From Bimuria novae-zelandiae CBS 107.79 (lineage: Eukaryota; Ascomycota; Dothideomycetes; Pleosporales; Didymosphaeriaceae), in the NCBI GenBank assembly GCA_010015655.1, contig ML976658.1, positions 1,351,978 through 1,415,977 on the forward strand: DNA of 64,000 nt, read 5' to 3'. Under the pieces are notes generated by a model. The model was not told the DNA's origin and searched no databases. It worked only from the letters and a program-made list of their open reading frames with translations. Shown piece after piece: positions 35,875 to 47,168 of this stretch. Both the position numbers and the translations under genes were made by a program. Positions within the stretch are counted from its first letter, which is position 1. Every line of letters starts with the position of its first letter.

Positions 35875-37061
35875 ATGTTGGTGGAACTGTAACTGGAAAT
35901 AGAGGTTTCCTAAGCAGGAAATAGAGGCCTACTTAGTAGCTCGCCGCTTTTATATGGCCCGTGCGCAGACCATATTATACAAAAGTGCGCCGCCCTCGCC
36001 GTCCTACAGTCCCCCCTCTATCGTCTCTATGCTACTAGCACCCCCTTCTCTCCTTATTGGTCGCTCGGACTCGCCCATGAGGCATTTTTCGCCCCTTGGC
36101 TATCACGCAACCGCGCACTGCCCTGGATCGCTCCAGTTTTCGGCCTCCCTTGATGGACCGAATATGAGGGTGCTGCGCCGTCTCCGAGGCCATTATCATG
36201 TTATCTTCGATGCTGCACAAGCAGCGTTTTCCCGCACTAGGTTTCGGCTGCTTTGGAGGCCCTCGCCTTCTGGCTATCTCCAAGAATGAGCATTGTTCGT
36301 GGCATCTTCCGTTTACCCTAGCCCCCCGATAAACAGAATTCAGCTATCTCTTTGGTTCCCCTTTCTAAGCCACAAACCTGCTCGTCTTAGAGATCGTCAA
36401 GCTGCTACGTCATTCATCACGCGGGACAGCAATAGAAGCTACTCGAATGTCTCAATAGCGTCTAAGTAGCAGGGACCAGGCGTGTGCAATCTTTGCTAGG
36501 CTGTTAACAATCCCACAGAATTAAGAGCTCCTGGAGGAAAATTAGTCTAGACTGCTGTTACTGCAAAGTTAGTTTCACGGAAGAGTCCGACGAGGCAGAC
36601 TCAGCTAGGGCACAACCCGCTACTCAGCCATCAGCATGTACTTGCCCACTCTGCACTCAGCATCGATTGGTGGAGTCTGGACGTATGGCTTTCTGTATAG
36701 CGGCAAGTTTCATTCCGTCGTTACAGATCGAGCCGAGGAAATAGCTAGAACGGCCTCTTAATCGAGCAGGAGCCTGCTTGCGCGCCGATCTGCCTCAAAG
36801 ATTTAGTCCGGCCCCACCAAGAGCATCATGCGAGGCCTGGATGAAGTTATGAACTCAGGTTCAGGTCTCGGAGGCCCCGACGAGTGGAGAGCCGTTGCTG
36901 GAAGCCCCTTAGTGGGCGTGCGGGCACCGGATCAGACGAAAGCGTCATCTACAGGCTCGTACGATTGTCTGGCGGCCTCTGACGAAAAGGAGGTGGATTG
37001 GGTTCCCGCAGCATGGCCTTCCCTTGTCAAATTGGCGCCACTATGCCTCAGTCTTGGGGCG
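35875..37061. repeat. dispersed duplicated segment, copy B
   Basis: It aligns with 7240-8570: TGGAACTG, GGAAATAGAGGTTTCCTAAG, the AAAAGTGCGCCGCCCT block, GTCGCTCGGACTCGCC, CACGCGGG, then GCATGTACTTGCCCA and CCGACGAGTGGAG. It carries an extra block of about 100 bp near 36469-36570 relative to copy A. It ends at or just past the copia-4 insertion point. The frame at 36828-37109 runs into the LTR, so its end is artificial. Confidence 0.7.
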
Positions 37062-37066
37062 AATAT

Positions 37067-37173
37067 TGTTAAAGCAGGTGCTTCCCGGCATACGGAAGGA
37101 GCACGCTAGCCTATATAGGCGACTTCTTCGCCTATATAGTTGATAACTCTTACACTCAACTTCAGTTTCAACA
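37067..37173 (+). repeat. copia-4 5' LTR
   Basis: TGTTAAAGCAGGTGC to AGTTTCAACA, 107 bp, unusually short for a copia LTR. It contains an inverted repeat CCTATATAGGCGA/TCGCCTATATAG around 37109-37140 that could form a hairpin and includes the TATA-like words. Confidence 0.96.
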
Positions 37174-37198
37174 GGTTATGAGCCCGGCGCTCCGCTGC
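37174..37198 (+). other. copia-4 primer-binding site complementary to half of initiator-Met tRNA
   Basis: GGTTATGAGCCCGGCGCTCC follows the LTR with no gap. Its reverse complement has the layout of a eukaryotic initiator tRNA from D-arm to anticodon loop, ending CTCATAACC. Priming from an internally cleaved initiator tRNA is established for Drosophila copia and some fungal relatives. Confidence 0.8.
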
Positions 37199-37252
37199 CT
37201 TTATTGAGCATACCCTTTACGCTCTACCTATCTAGCCCGCTATACAGCTGCA

Positions 37253-37518
37253 ACGCCTGCCGCCCAGCTGACCCGCTGCGTTACCGGCTGCCCACTGCGC
37301 TGTTTACGGTTTGCTACACATCTGCTGCGACGCCTGCCGCCCAGTTACCCGCTGCGTCACCGGCTTGCCCACCGCATCGCAGATACCTACTACACAGCTG
37401 CATCAGCCGCACGACCGCCGCTACGCCCACCGCCACTGGCGGGCCGGTCCACTGCCGCTACACTGCACCGCTGCTGCCATTGCCCAGCCGCCCAGCTACC
37501 CGCTGCGTCACCGACTGG
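37253..37518 (+). repeat. repeated block in the copia-4 leader
   Basis: Three copies of a GC-rich word, GCCCAGYTACCCGCTGCGTC followed by ACCG, begin near 37260, 37337 and 37488. The tract is untranslated leader. The open frame 37204-37851 across it is low-complexity Pro/Ala/Thr and probably not coding. Confidence 0.7.
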
Positions 37519-37625
37519 CAAAAGCCTAAGCAACCACCTGCTACTTTCACTACCCTCAGCGTTTCCAACTACATACAGATTTCCTCTCACCTTGGTCTTC
37601 ATCAAGGACCTTACTACTACCGACC

Positions 37626-40600
37626 ATGTCGACCTTCCAGTTCAAACTGGACCCAGGGTCCCTACCCAAGCTTGGATCCCGCGGCGAGAACTTCGCGGAA
37701 TATCGGTCAGCCTGGACTATTGCCTTCCGATACGCAGGGCTATGGCCGATCATCTCTAAGAAGAAGCCGCGACCGGCCGCACCGGCTGACAGCGCAGACA
37801 CCACCGCTGTCGACGCCTGGGATGCCGACGACACCAAAGCCCTTGTCATAATACTCTCGTCGGTGCACAACGACCTCACCCAACAGGTCGCTGACTGCGA
37901 GACATCGCCTGCGGCGTGGGACTACCTCACGAGTCGCTTCGACCGCGATACTGGCCAGTCGTCTATTCTCCTCTTCCGCAATCTCACGAACCTGCGGTAC
38001 CACGATAGTGACGACCTACGCCTTCACCTAGATGAGTTCCACCAGCGTTAGACACGCATTTCCAAGCGATGTGCGTCATCCACACAGCCCGTGGCGGTCG
38101 CCATAAGGGCCATGTTTAACGACGATAATATCAAGGGCTCCTTCTTTCTAGCTACCCTGCCAGACACGATGGATAATATAATTAACAACCTGGCCACCCG
38201 CCAGCTCACTGCGTTCCAGGACATCAAACCCAAGATACTGGACATTAGTGAGAAACACAGTTTAGACACCATCGACTCATCTACAGCGTACGCAGCGCGA
38301 CAAACCGCTGCCCGCTTAGCACGTGGCGGAAAGTCCTTTCCAACCAAACCTTCTACCGCTGCTACTAACGAGTGCACCTGGTGCCGGAAACACGAACTCA
38401 CGTTTGTCGGCCATGTGTATACCAACTGCGAGAGGCTCCGCAAACACAGGGAGCAAGAGCAGAAGAAGATCACCCCACCAAAAGGCAAGACATCTAGTGG
38501 CAAACGACAGAAAGGCAATTTAGCTAAGGCTGTCGAATCCGCCAGCGACTCAGAAGACAATAGTAATAAAGTACACGCTTTTACTGCCTACTTAAGTGTT
38601 AACTTAATTACACCTCCCCCCTCACCAGAACCATTAAGGACGTTAGTAAACACTAATGGTAAACGCGTCCGCGCCGATAACGACGTAAGTGCCCACGCTA
38701 TTTTTATCTATTAACCCTCTAACGTCCCTGTTTCTTGGCTATTTAATACTAGCGCTTTACGCCACATGACCGGCTGCGTTAATAACTTCACAACCCTGTT
38801 ACCAAGGCGTGGGATAATCACGATTGCCAGCGGCCTTAAGCTACCAATTCACGGCGTAGGAACAGTACGACTTCGCTGTCAGTTACCTAACGGGTCGACG
38901 AAAGTCGCCGAGCTAACCAACACCCTCTACTCTAGTAAACTTTGGTAGACCCGCCTCTTCTCATGGGCGTACGTCCGCCAACGATACGAGCTTAACGCTA
39001 CTAAGAATAACCTATACTTAACCCGTAAAGGCAAGCAGGTCCTATGGGCCCGTTATGTTAATGGCATAATATAGATCCAAACTGACCCGCCGCCTATTAT
39101 ATCTACAGCAAGGCTAACTGCGCTCGAATCGCCACCAGCGGTCCTGTTAGAAAACGCTTTTCAGCAAACTGTCCCTACTAAGAACCTCGACAAGACCACC
39201 GTTAACACGCCGCCTACTACTAAACTAGTAGCTTACTTCGCATCTTATAACAAGTTCTACCACGCTGTTGGACACCGTTTAATACGTAACCTAGCCCACC
39301 TATACCGCGATAGCGACATTATACCCGCTATACCAGAAGGCTTTTAGTGTAAGACGTGTATTGTCTTAAAATTAAAGCACCGCTAACTAGCCCACGATGC
39401 GGCGGCTCGCGCACAACCCACAAAGCCTTTAGAAGTTATCTATACTAACCTCTCAGGCAAGTTCTTGCAGCAGAGCCTTAGGGGCGCACGTTACTACATC
39501 TCGTTTATTAATGACTATACCCGCCATAGCTAGGTCTGCTTTTTAAAGAAGAAAGCCGACGCGGCATAGGCGATTATGGACTTTATCTAATATGCCTGCA
39601 ACTAATATAGTACCACGGTTCGCCGCTTTAAGTCAGATAATAGCGGTGAGTACATGTCGTCCACTCTCCAAAAGTACTTTCAAGAGAACGGCATAGAACA
39701 CTATACTGTTCTACTATATGCACACGAGCTTAACGGTGTAGCTAAACGCTTTAATTAGACCGTCACGCAAATGGCTCGCTCTATGTTAGACACTAACACA
39801 CACCTGTTCTTGTGGGCTGAAGCCATTGCCACGGCCTACTTCCTAACTAACGTCACGCCGCATGCGGCACCATTAGATAAGCTAAACTAGACACCTTACG
39901 AGCGATTGTTTGACTGTAAACCCTTAGTCAAGCACCTGCGACCTTTTGGCATTAAGGCTTACGTTCACATACCTAAGGAGGCCTAAAAACCTAGCACTAA
40001 GCTCCTTGACTGCGCAGAAGTGGGTATCTTCGTTGGCTATGGCCGAGACACGAAAACCGCCCGCGTCTACGTACCTAACCGACATGTTATAATCAAATCA
40101 CGCGACGTTCAGTATCAAGTCTTTGCTAAATGGAAGGCACCGCCGTACTTCACGCAGATATTAGACGATGAAAAGGCTCCTACGCCAACGCCTGTCCTAA
40201 CTGGTAGACACGACGATCGCTAACTTGAGCATAACTTGGCGGGCGTGGAGGACCAGACTCCGTTTGCGACACCCCATTAATGGACAGCGTCTAATATAAT
40301 ACTACCTCCGCCGCCTAGGACTAGGTTAATAGCACCAGTTCTACCTGCTGCCAGCCCTTCGCACAGCGGGTCTACCTTATAAAATACACAGGACCTCTCT
40401 TACCAAGGACGTCGACGATCTGCTGCCACACACCCACGCGGTAGAGGCTTAGCCCCCTCATAAACACGCGATAATACGCCCGCGCCTAACACCTCTACTA
40501 CGACTACTCGCTCTGGGCGAACCGTTAAGCCTTTACTTAAGGCTCGAGAAGCTCAGAATAACAGCGCACTAGTTACCGATTTCCTGGTACCAATCCTACT

Positions 40601-42290
40601 TGCCCCGCCAGACGACTTGTTGGCGGGACATATAATGGCTTGTGCCGTAATTGCCACCAGCGATAAGGTGCCGCGCACCTATAACGAAGCCATGAGTAAC
40701 GCCAACGCACTACTTTGGCGCCCGCCAGTCCAACACGAGGCCCAAGCTCACGAGGTCAACGGCACGTATGTAATCGTGAATATATCGGAGCTGCCGCCAG
40801 GCGCTACATTAGTCGGCACTCGCTGGGTATTCGACATTAAGAAGGACGAAGATGGCAAGATAGTAAAGCGTAAGGCGCGACTCGTCGCCTAGGGCTTCTC
40901 CCAGCGCCCTGGCATCGATTATCAAGACACGTACTCGCTAGTCATGCGCTACGACAGCCTACGCCTCATTATATGGCTGGCACTGTACATGGGCTGGACG
41001 CTGCGATAAATGGATTTTAACGCTGCGTACCTCAATAGCCTGCTAAAGCAGCCCATATATGCGCGCTGCCCGCCAGGCATTGGCTGCCCCAGCGGCTCCA
41101 TCCTTAAGCTTCTGAAAGCACTTTATGGCCTCAAGTAGTCCGATCGCGAATGGTATGACGTCCTGCGCGAATGGCTCCACCAGCAGGGATTTACACCAGC
41201 GGCCTTCGACCCTTGTGTCTTTATTAGAAAGACTAAAGACATTGTGATTGGCGTCTACGTCGACGACGTGCTGATGGCCGGTACAGATAAGGCGATCGCT
41301 ATCTTTATAACAGCCGCCGCCGTCCGCTTTCGCATGAAGGACCTTGGCCGACCTAAGATCCTTCTTAGTCTCGAGTTCGACTACAGCGATTACGATAGTG
41401 ACATCCGCCATGTCCGCCTCTACCAGCGGACCTACGCACGCTCCATACTTCGGCGCTATGGCATGGATAAGTGTAACGGTCGCAAGACCCCACTTGACCC
41501 TAATAGCTTCCTATATTAGACGCCATCCGATAAGCCAGTTAACAAAAATCGCTAGAGGCTATTCCAGTCTATTGTTGGTTTGATTAACTTTTTAGCTGTC
41601 GTCTCTCGACCTGACCTTTTATATACGATTAGTATGCTGGGCTCTTATAATGCTAATCTGTCTAAATAGTATCTCTAACTTGCATACCAGGTGCTTCGCT
41701 ATATACAAGGCACGATCGACAGCTGCGCCATTGAGATAGCCCCCCCGCTAAAAGGGCTTTCGGCGAGCATGGACAACACGGTTGTTGTGTATACAGACGC
41801 GTCCTTTGGTTTAGACCCCGATAACGCGAAATCGTTTTCTGGCTATATGATGAAAGTCAATGGCTCTACCATTGCCTGGTCATCTAAGCGGCAAGGCTGT
41901 GTGGCTAAGTCTACGATGGAAGCCGAGTACATGGCCGCGTCCTACGCTGCCGCCCACCTTGTCTGGTCCCGTCTTGCCATTGGCGAACTGACCGGCACGC
42001 TGACTAGCACGTCGACTAACACTAGTTAACCTATTATTGACTAAGGACCATGGCGCTTTAAGCTACTGGTTGATAATTAAGCCGCCCTGTTGCTTATCTA
42101 AGACCCTAAGGTTAGTGCCCGGTCGAAGCATATCGCTATATATTACCACTTCGTCCGTGAGAAGCACTTAGACGGCGTCTATGAGGTCGAGCATGTCGCC
42201 TCTAAGGATAACCTTGCCGATATCTGCACCAAGGCGCTGCCATTGCCGCTCCTAACGGATCTGAGGGACCGTATCATGAAGACCAGCTAA
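37626..42290 (+). pseudogene. copia-4 gag-pol polyprotein, 1554 codons with in-frame stops
   Basis: One frame from ATG 37626 to TAA 42290 is broken only by TAG/TAA (for example 38049, 38712, 38946). Gag is at 37626-38600. Protease is near 38745 (FNTSALRHMTGC, where the active Asp now reads Asn). The integrase zinc region lies near 39250-39390 and its core at 39430-39900. RT spans 40650-41500 with intact GVYVDDVLMAG at about 41250. RNase H spans 41690-42020 with VYTDASFG and the TMEAEYMA motif intact. The last codons read IMKTS. The absence of indels and the confinement of damage to stops and Asp to Asn type changes point to RIP on a recent copy. Confidence 0.93.
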
Positions 42291-42449
42291 CTGTTATCTA
42301 GCTAGTGGGTTTACTAATGGGCATGTCTACTGAGAAGGTTTCAAGGACAAGGTTGACCGCCACAACGGTTAAAGGAGGACCTGAAGATCTAAGGCTGGCA
42401 TGCTTATGCTTCATGTATACTATATTCATGCTCCTCCGTCTGGGAGGAC

Positions 42450-42556
42450 TGTTAAAGCAGGTGCTTCCCGGCATACGGAAGGAGCACGCTAGCCTATATA
42501 GGCGACTTCTTCGCCTATATAGTTGATAACTCTTACACTCAACTTCAGTTTCAACA
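42450..42556 (+). repeat. copia-4 3' LTR
   Basis: By eye identical to 37067-37173 over 107 bp. GGGAGGAC immediately before it is a short polypurine tract. Target copy AATAT follows. Confidence 0.96.
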
Positions 42557-42561
42557 AATAT

Positions 42562-42754
42562 TGGTGGGACATGTGGTCACGATTCTGTCCGATAGCGAAG
42601 GCACTTTATACGAAAACTTACTAAGCGTGCTTATGGCCTACTTAAACGTCTGGACTTCCTGCTTCACTGGAAACTCAAAGACATCTGATCACCAACGCCT
42701 CGATGATAACTTTCAGTACTTTTACTGCTCAGCGACCGCTCCAAATCGTACCTT
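42562..42754 (+). other. probable 5' part of the chromodomain gene, unresolved
   Basis: A frame 42561-42812 (VTILSDSEGTLYENLL) is open but out of phase with the next exon. It may be an upstream exon whose junction I cannot place, or 5' untranslated sequence. Copia-4 lies directly upstream, so the promoter may have been separated from the gene. Confidence 0.3.
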
Positions 42755-44482
42755 ATGTTCCAAAGCCGACCTCTCCAAGACTCTCAACGAAGAAGAAAGT
42801 CCTTCCTGGTGACGATAAGTACGTACCCCAATCTCGATGATATTCTGGGTACCGAGACTGATTCGAATAGTGTAAAAGAGGACGAATGGAAACTTGCACA
42901 CACGGCGCATGGTGTCGAAGTCATCAATTTAACATGGCCAGGTAAGCATCTCGATATATTGTGTAGTGTTGGAGTTTATTCTGGGATTCTATGACAGCTA
43001 ACAAATATGTAGCCGACAACGAAGTAGAGTATGAGATCAGCGGCAGTGGAAGAGAGAGCAATGATCTTGGCACTCAGTTGAATTTATCTCAGCCCATAGC
43101 TAATCCGCGCATATTTGGTGCATCTCATGAAGCCAGCGACACTGGCGACCGCACTGATGGAAACGATCGGAGCGGTATCGCCGAAGGCGATGGTGTTTGG
43201 GCCCTCCCTCACCGGGAGAGAAGCGCCGACTACGAGCAAAACGGATATGCCGAGGAAATCCTATCAGGGACGCTTCAGGGCCCACGTCAAGATTATGCTG
43301 CTAAGCTTTATAGGCCAGGCAAGTGATCGCTTGGATGGGTGCACTTATCTGTGCTGTATCTAATATTGTATAGAAACCACATCCAGCATTAACGATCATC
43401 AGATGCATCTAATAGCTAATGGCGGTAAGCAGGGCGTGTGCCCCTCGCCTAGGGCAAACCTAAGCTCACAGAATGTGACGGGCGATCTTGCAGCAATGTT
43501 GAATAAGAGCGAAGTTGTTGACCTAACAGATCTAGGTAAGCATAGCTCTAGCATAGCGCGGAGATGTAACGGAACTAATTTAGACGTAATTGTGTAGGCG
43601 ACGAAAGTAGTGATGATGACGAAGGTGAAGGGGCGCGACAATGCCCTTTGTCAGGATCAAGGAGCAGTAGCGTCCTGCAAGATGCTAGCTGTCTCTTGCG
43701 GCCTGCATCCGCTACCAGCCAGTCGCTCTCGCCTTCGGGCGGCAATATCCAGGCGGAAGATGCTATGCCTCATGACGATCCACTGTTCACGGCGGATATC
43801 GGCATCTACTCTAGCGACCAGTCACTCCAAAAGGCTAGCACTCATACTATACAGGATTCGATGGTTGAACCACAGCAGTCACGGAGAACTGAGCCCGTGA
43901 GTGGTCAAGGTAAGCGCCCAAGACCTGCAAATGCGTTTGCCATGCCTAACGATAGCAAGGCGAACATTATCCAGTCAGATGCGTAAGCGATGGAGACGCT
44001 GCCCACTGCCACAGCGATGATAATACTGATAACAGTTGCGAGCGGAGGATAAGCAGCCGGCGGCTGGTCCAGAAACGGAAGCGCGATGCTTCGGTCAGTG
44101 CTGTAGGCCGCGACTGGCACGGTCGCACATCGAAGCAGAGGCGTACAAAGACCGCGCACGCTCCGAAACAGCGATCTCAATGCCAATCCCACAGTCCTCC
44201 TCAACCTACTTCGAAAGTACGGTCATACGGGTATGGTGAGGCGCAGCATAGTGAATACATTGGCGCCAAGAGTAGCAGCGACAGCGCGGGAAATAATGGG
44301 AACCATAGCCACGACAACTCTACGAAGTCGCAGTGCGCAGATAATTTGGTGCTCGCCCAGGGAAGTGCAGATGACGATGCCGAATACGAGGTAGAGCAGA
44401 TTCTGGCAGTCCATCTCCTACATCATGGAAATCTGGAGTACCAGGTCGATTGGGTTGGATATGAGGCTGATTCGGACTGGTA
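42755..44482 (+). pseudogene. chromodomain gene, segment 5' of Fot1-2
   Basis: Five exons. Exon 3 ends SEVVDLTDLG and exon 4 opens DESSDDDEGEG across a clean phase-1 junction. Exon 5 holds basic runs (VQKRKRD) and enters the chromodomain at about 44381. It breaks off at the DSDWY codons, where the Tyr codon straddles the TA target at 44481-44482. Reading on into the transposon gives a false ending (RVRARNARIRVMP) encoded by the terminal repeat. Confidence 0.8.
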
Positions 44483-46581
44483 CCGTGTCCGTGCGCGTAA
44501 TGCCCGGATTCGCGTAATGCCCGCGCAGCACCAAACACCCTAACTTCAGCACGCGATAACTCCACTAATATGGATCCGTATCAGGATGCGATTGATGAAA
44601 TCGAATCGCGAGAGCCAGGAGAAGATTTTTCATATATAGAAGTGGCTACTAGGCGTGGACTTGAGCGATCTACGTTGGGCCGAAGGCATCGGGGAGTAAC
44701 GCGCCCTCGACAGGTCAAGAACATTAACTAGCAGAAACTCACCCCACAGCAAGAGGAGGAGCTTGTTTAATATATTAAAAGACTCACAGAGAGACATATG
44801 CCTTTTACTAGAGAGATGATACAGAACTTCGCCTCTACGATAGTAAAGGAGCTAGTTAGCGAAAGCTGGGTTACGCGCTTTATTAACCGATACAGCATTT
44901 ATCTTATCTTATAATGGGTAGTTGGCATGGACAGCAATCGCCACAAAGCTAATTTAGTAGATAAATATCGCCTCTTTTTTAACCTTCTGCACAGCAAGAT
45001 GGATTAATATTATATAGATCCTCGTTATATCTACAATATGGATGAGAAAGGCTGCCTGATTAGTATTATTAGTAGATTAAAGAGGATATTTAGCAGACGA
45101 ATGTAGGAGAAGAAGGAAGTTAGGGCATTACTCTAAGATGGTAATCGCGCATAGATCACGCTCTTGGCATGTATCTGCGCTAATAGATTAGCTCTGCCGC
45201 CAAGCCTTATCTATGAGGCTGTCAACAAGGGCATCTAATCAAGCTGGGTAGAGGATATTAAGGCAGGATATTATGAAGTGTTTATCACCTTATCACCCTC
45301 TAGCTGGACGAACAATGATATCGGGCTTGCTTAGCTTAAGCAGGTGTTTGATCGCTGTATAAAAGAGAAGACTCGACAATTATATTAACTTTTAATTATA
45401 GACGGCCACGGATCTTATGTCACTATAGACTTTATTAACTACTATAATTAGAATAAGATCCTGCTTGCTATTCTGCCTCCTTATTTAACTTATACGCTTC
45501 AGCCACTTAACGTTGCGATGTTTAAGCCTCTATTAATAGCCTACTTAGCAGAGCTATTAAGATACCTTTATAGAAGCTAGGGCCTAGCTTCTATCACTAA
45601 AGACAACTTCTTCCCCCTATTCTAGAATGCGTGGAAGGCCTCCTTTAAGGAATTAACTATCTTTAGCTCTTTTAGAGCCACAGGCATATCGCCACCTAAT
45701 CCTAATCCTATCCTTAATAGGTTCACCCAGGATTAAGAATTAGGCGATAACTCCTCATCAGGGCTCAGCGATCATGATTAGAGAAAGATGGATAGGCTTA
45801 TACGATTAGTAGTAAAGGATTAGGGTAGTTAAGATACAAAGAAGATTCGTTAATCGCTCCACCACCTATCTGTCCAAAATGAGCTACTTAAACATAAGAT
45901 GGATGGGATTAAGCAGGCACTATCTACTAAGGAGAAGCGTAGAAAGAAGGGCAAGACTTTAGATCTTTAATAGCGCTAGGAGTATTATAGTAGGGCTATC
46001 TTATAGTTACTAAGGAAGGTGAGGGAGGCACGTATTTATTAATCTATTAAGGAGTAGGAGGATAAGTAGCAGTAGCTTTAAAAAGCAAAGATAGTAGAGC
46101 TAAAGAAGGTAGCTAAGCTATACAAGGAGAAAATGTAGCAGGAAAAGCGTGATGCGCGAGAGGCAGCTAAGAAGGCGAAGGAGAAGGAGAGAGCCAAAAA
46201 GGTAGCTTAGCGCGCTGCCCAAAAGTCTGCCCGCAATGCAGAAAAAGCTCTATAACTATCCCAAAAGGGTAAGAGAAAGGCCTCTCAGCCATCTCTACAG
46301 AGCAGAAAGCGTCAAAAACGTGTTGTTAGTGCTGTAGATGTTGGGGAGGCCTCAGAGGGCGCATCTGCTACCCTAACCAAATCTACACGCAGCGGTCGCG
46401 ACATCAAGCTTCTAGATAGATTTAAATAGTGCAAATAAATCGCAGCTATTAACTTACTACTCTACAAGAAAATCTTATGATAATATTAATCGTGGGTGGC
46501 TCTATAGCCTTATTTCTAATAGAGCGTTTATGGTGTTGCGCAGGCATTACGCGAATCCGGGCATTACGCGCACGGACACGG
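44483..46581 (+). mobile_element. Fot1-2, Fot1/pogo DNA transposon
   Basis: 2099 bp with inverted ends CCGTGTCCGTGCGCGTAATG and TA copies at 44481-44482 and 46582-46583. Terminal repeats hold GCGTAATGCCCG twice with an ATTCG spacer, like the paired word in Fot1-1. Size and transposase match Fot1-1. It splits the chromodomain-coding exon. Confidence 0.94.
44570..46439 (+). pseudogene. Fot1-2 transposase remnant
   Basis: Begins MDPYQDAIDEIESREPGEDF, clearly homologous to Fot1-1. DDE-domain landmarks are IYNMDEKGCLI (first Asp) near 45030, LLIIDGHGSYV (second Asp) near 45400, and LPPYLTYTLQPLNVAMFKP near 45475. A Lys-rich C-terminus ends DIKLLDRFK then TAG. Damage is mostly TAG/TAA at Trp/Gln. 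Start and stop are not in one phase, so at least one small indel is present. Confidence 0.88.
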
Positions 46582-46583
46582 TA

Positions 46584-46794
46584 TAGCGCATCTAACTTCA
46601 AAAATAGCCCTCTTAGGCTCCGTGAGTTCCATGAGGCTAATCCTACCATGCCAGGTCCTCCGAGAGGGCTTAGTTACTAGGAACAGTGCTACGAAGAAGG
46701 CCGGGACGCAGACAGCTTTCAAGACGATGACAAGCCCGTAAAGACGGCGCGTAGGGGACGTAGGGCTGTCAGATCAGGTCGAGCAGCGCTCTAA
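46584..46794 (+). pseudogene. chromodomain gene, segment 3' of Fot1-2
   Basis: After the TA copy the frame continues SASNFKNSPLRLREFHEANP, the usual C-terminal end of fungal chromodomains, to a TAG at 46678-46680. Beyond it the same frame stays open for 37 codons, ending in a basic tail (KTARRGRRAVRSGRAAL). The TAG is therefore likely a RIP-type Trp to stop change. Confidence 0.75.
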
Positions 46795-47168
46795 GCTTTT
46801 TATATTAGCAGAATATTGCTATTCTCGTCTATGCATATAAGTTATACTGGTCTATTTAATTACCACACATCTACACAACCCTACGCGGCTCCTGCAGTAT
46901 AGCGAAAGCGCAGAGCTTAGTATCTATAGCTCTGGTAATAGTGCGCTACCGCCCTACGCGATATTATCGTTTCCGAAATACCGTCCCGCCCCACTTTGGC
47001 GGATTTTTCTGTCAGCACTTAGTAATCGGTTCCTCACTAATACTTTCGTACACCTGTTTTGTGAGCGATAAAATGATTACACGGAATATTCACCCTAGGT
47101 AAATAATACTATAGGATCTAGGGAGACCTACCAGGCACTACCTATAGTAATTACTTATCTAGGCTATT

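Larger units (their letters stand above)
37067..42556 (+). mobile_element. copia-4, Ty1/copia retrotransposon with identical LTRs
   Basis: 5490 bp between identical 107-bp LTRs (37067-37173 and 42450-42556), with target copies AATAT (37062-37066 and 42557-42561). It has a half-tRNA primer site, a leader with repeats, one gag-pol frame with no frameshift, and a purine-rich tract before the 3' LTR. It is the least decayed retroelement here, yet broken by stop codons of RIP type. It is a different family from copia-1, -2 and -3 by LTR sequence. Confidence 0.95.
42755..46794 (+). pseudogene. chromodomain protein gene, interrupted by Fot1-2
   Basis: Exons: 42755(or earlier)-42941, 42998-43318, 43374-43535, 43598-43909, 43975-44482 continuing at 46584-46680 (or 46794). 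Introns of 55-66 nt are GT-AG except 43319-43373, which is GC-AG; all phases agree. The C-terminus is a chromodomain, beginning EYEVEQILAVHLLHHGNLEY and ending DWYSASNFKNSPLRLREFH after Fot1-2 is removed at its TA. Chromodomains bind methylated histone tails in nuclear chromatin. The N-terminal region is Ser/Asp-rich, with SUMO-binding-like VINLT and VVDLT words at two exon ends. A TAG at 46678-46680 may be a mutated Trp, with the frame then open to TAA at 46792-46794. Probably non-functional. Confidence 0.8.

Noticed and set aside
37204..37851. 215-aa open frame starting in the copia-4 leader
   Set aside because: Low-complexity translation of leader repeats, out of frame with gag, which starts at 37626.
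37626..42290. Alternative genetic code reading TAG/TAA as sense
   Set aside because: The intact ankyrin and chitinase frames end and read normally; stops fall at Trp/Gln positions of repeats only, as RIP predicts.
44346..44543. 65-aa chromodomain ORF as a complete small gene
   Set aside because: Its last 20 or so codons come from the Fot1-2 terminal repeat; the real domain resumes at 46584.
46477..46680. 67-aa ORF as an independent gene
   Set aside because: It starts inside Fot1-2 and only its second half is the chromodomain gene.
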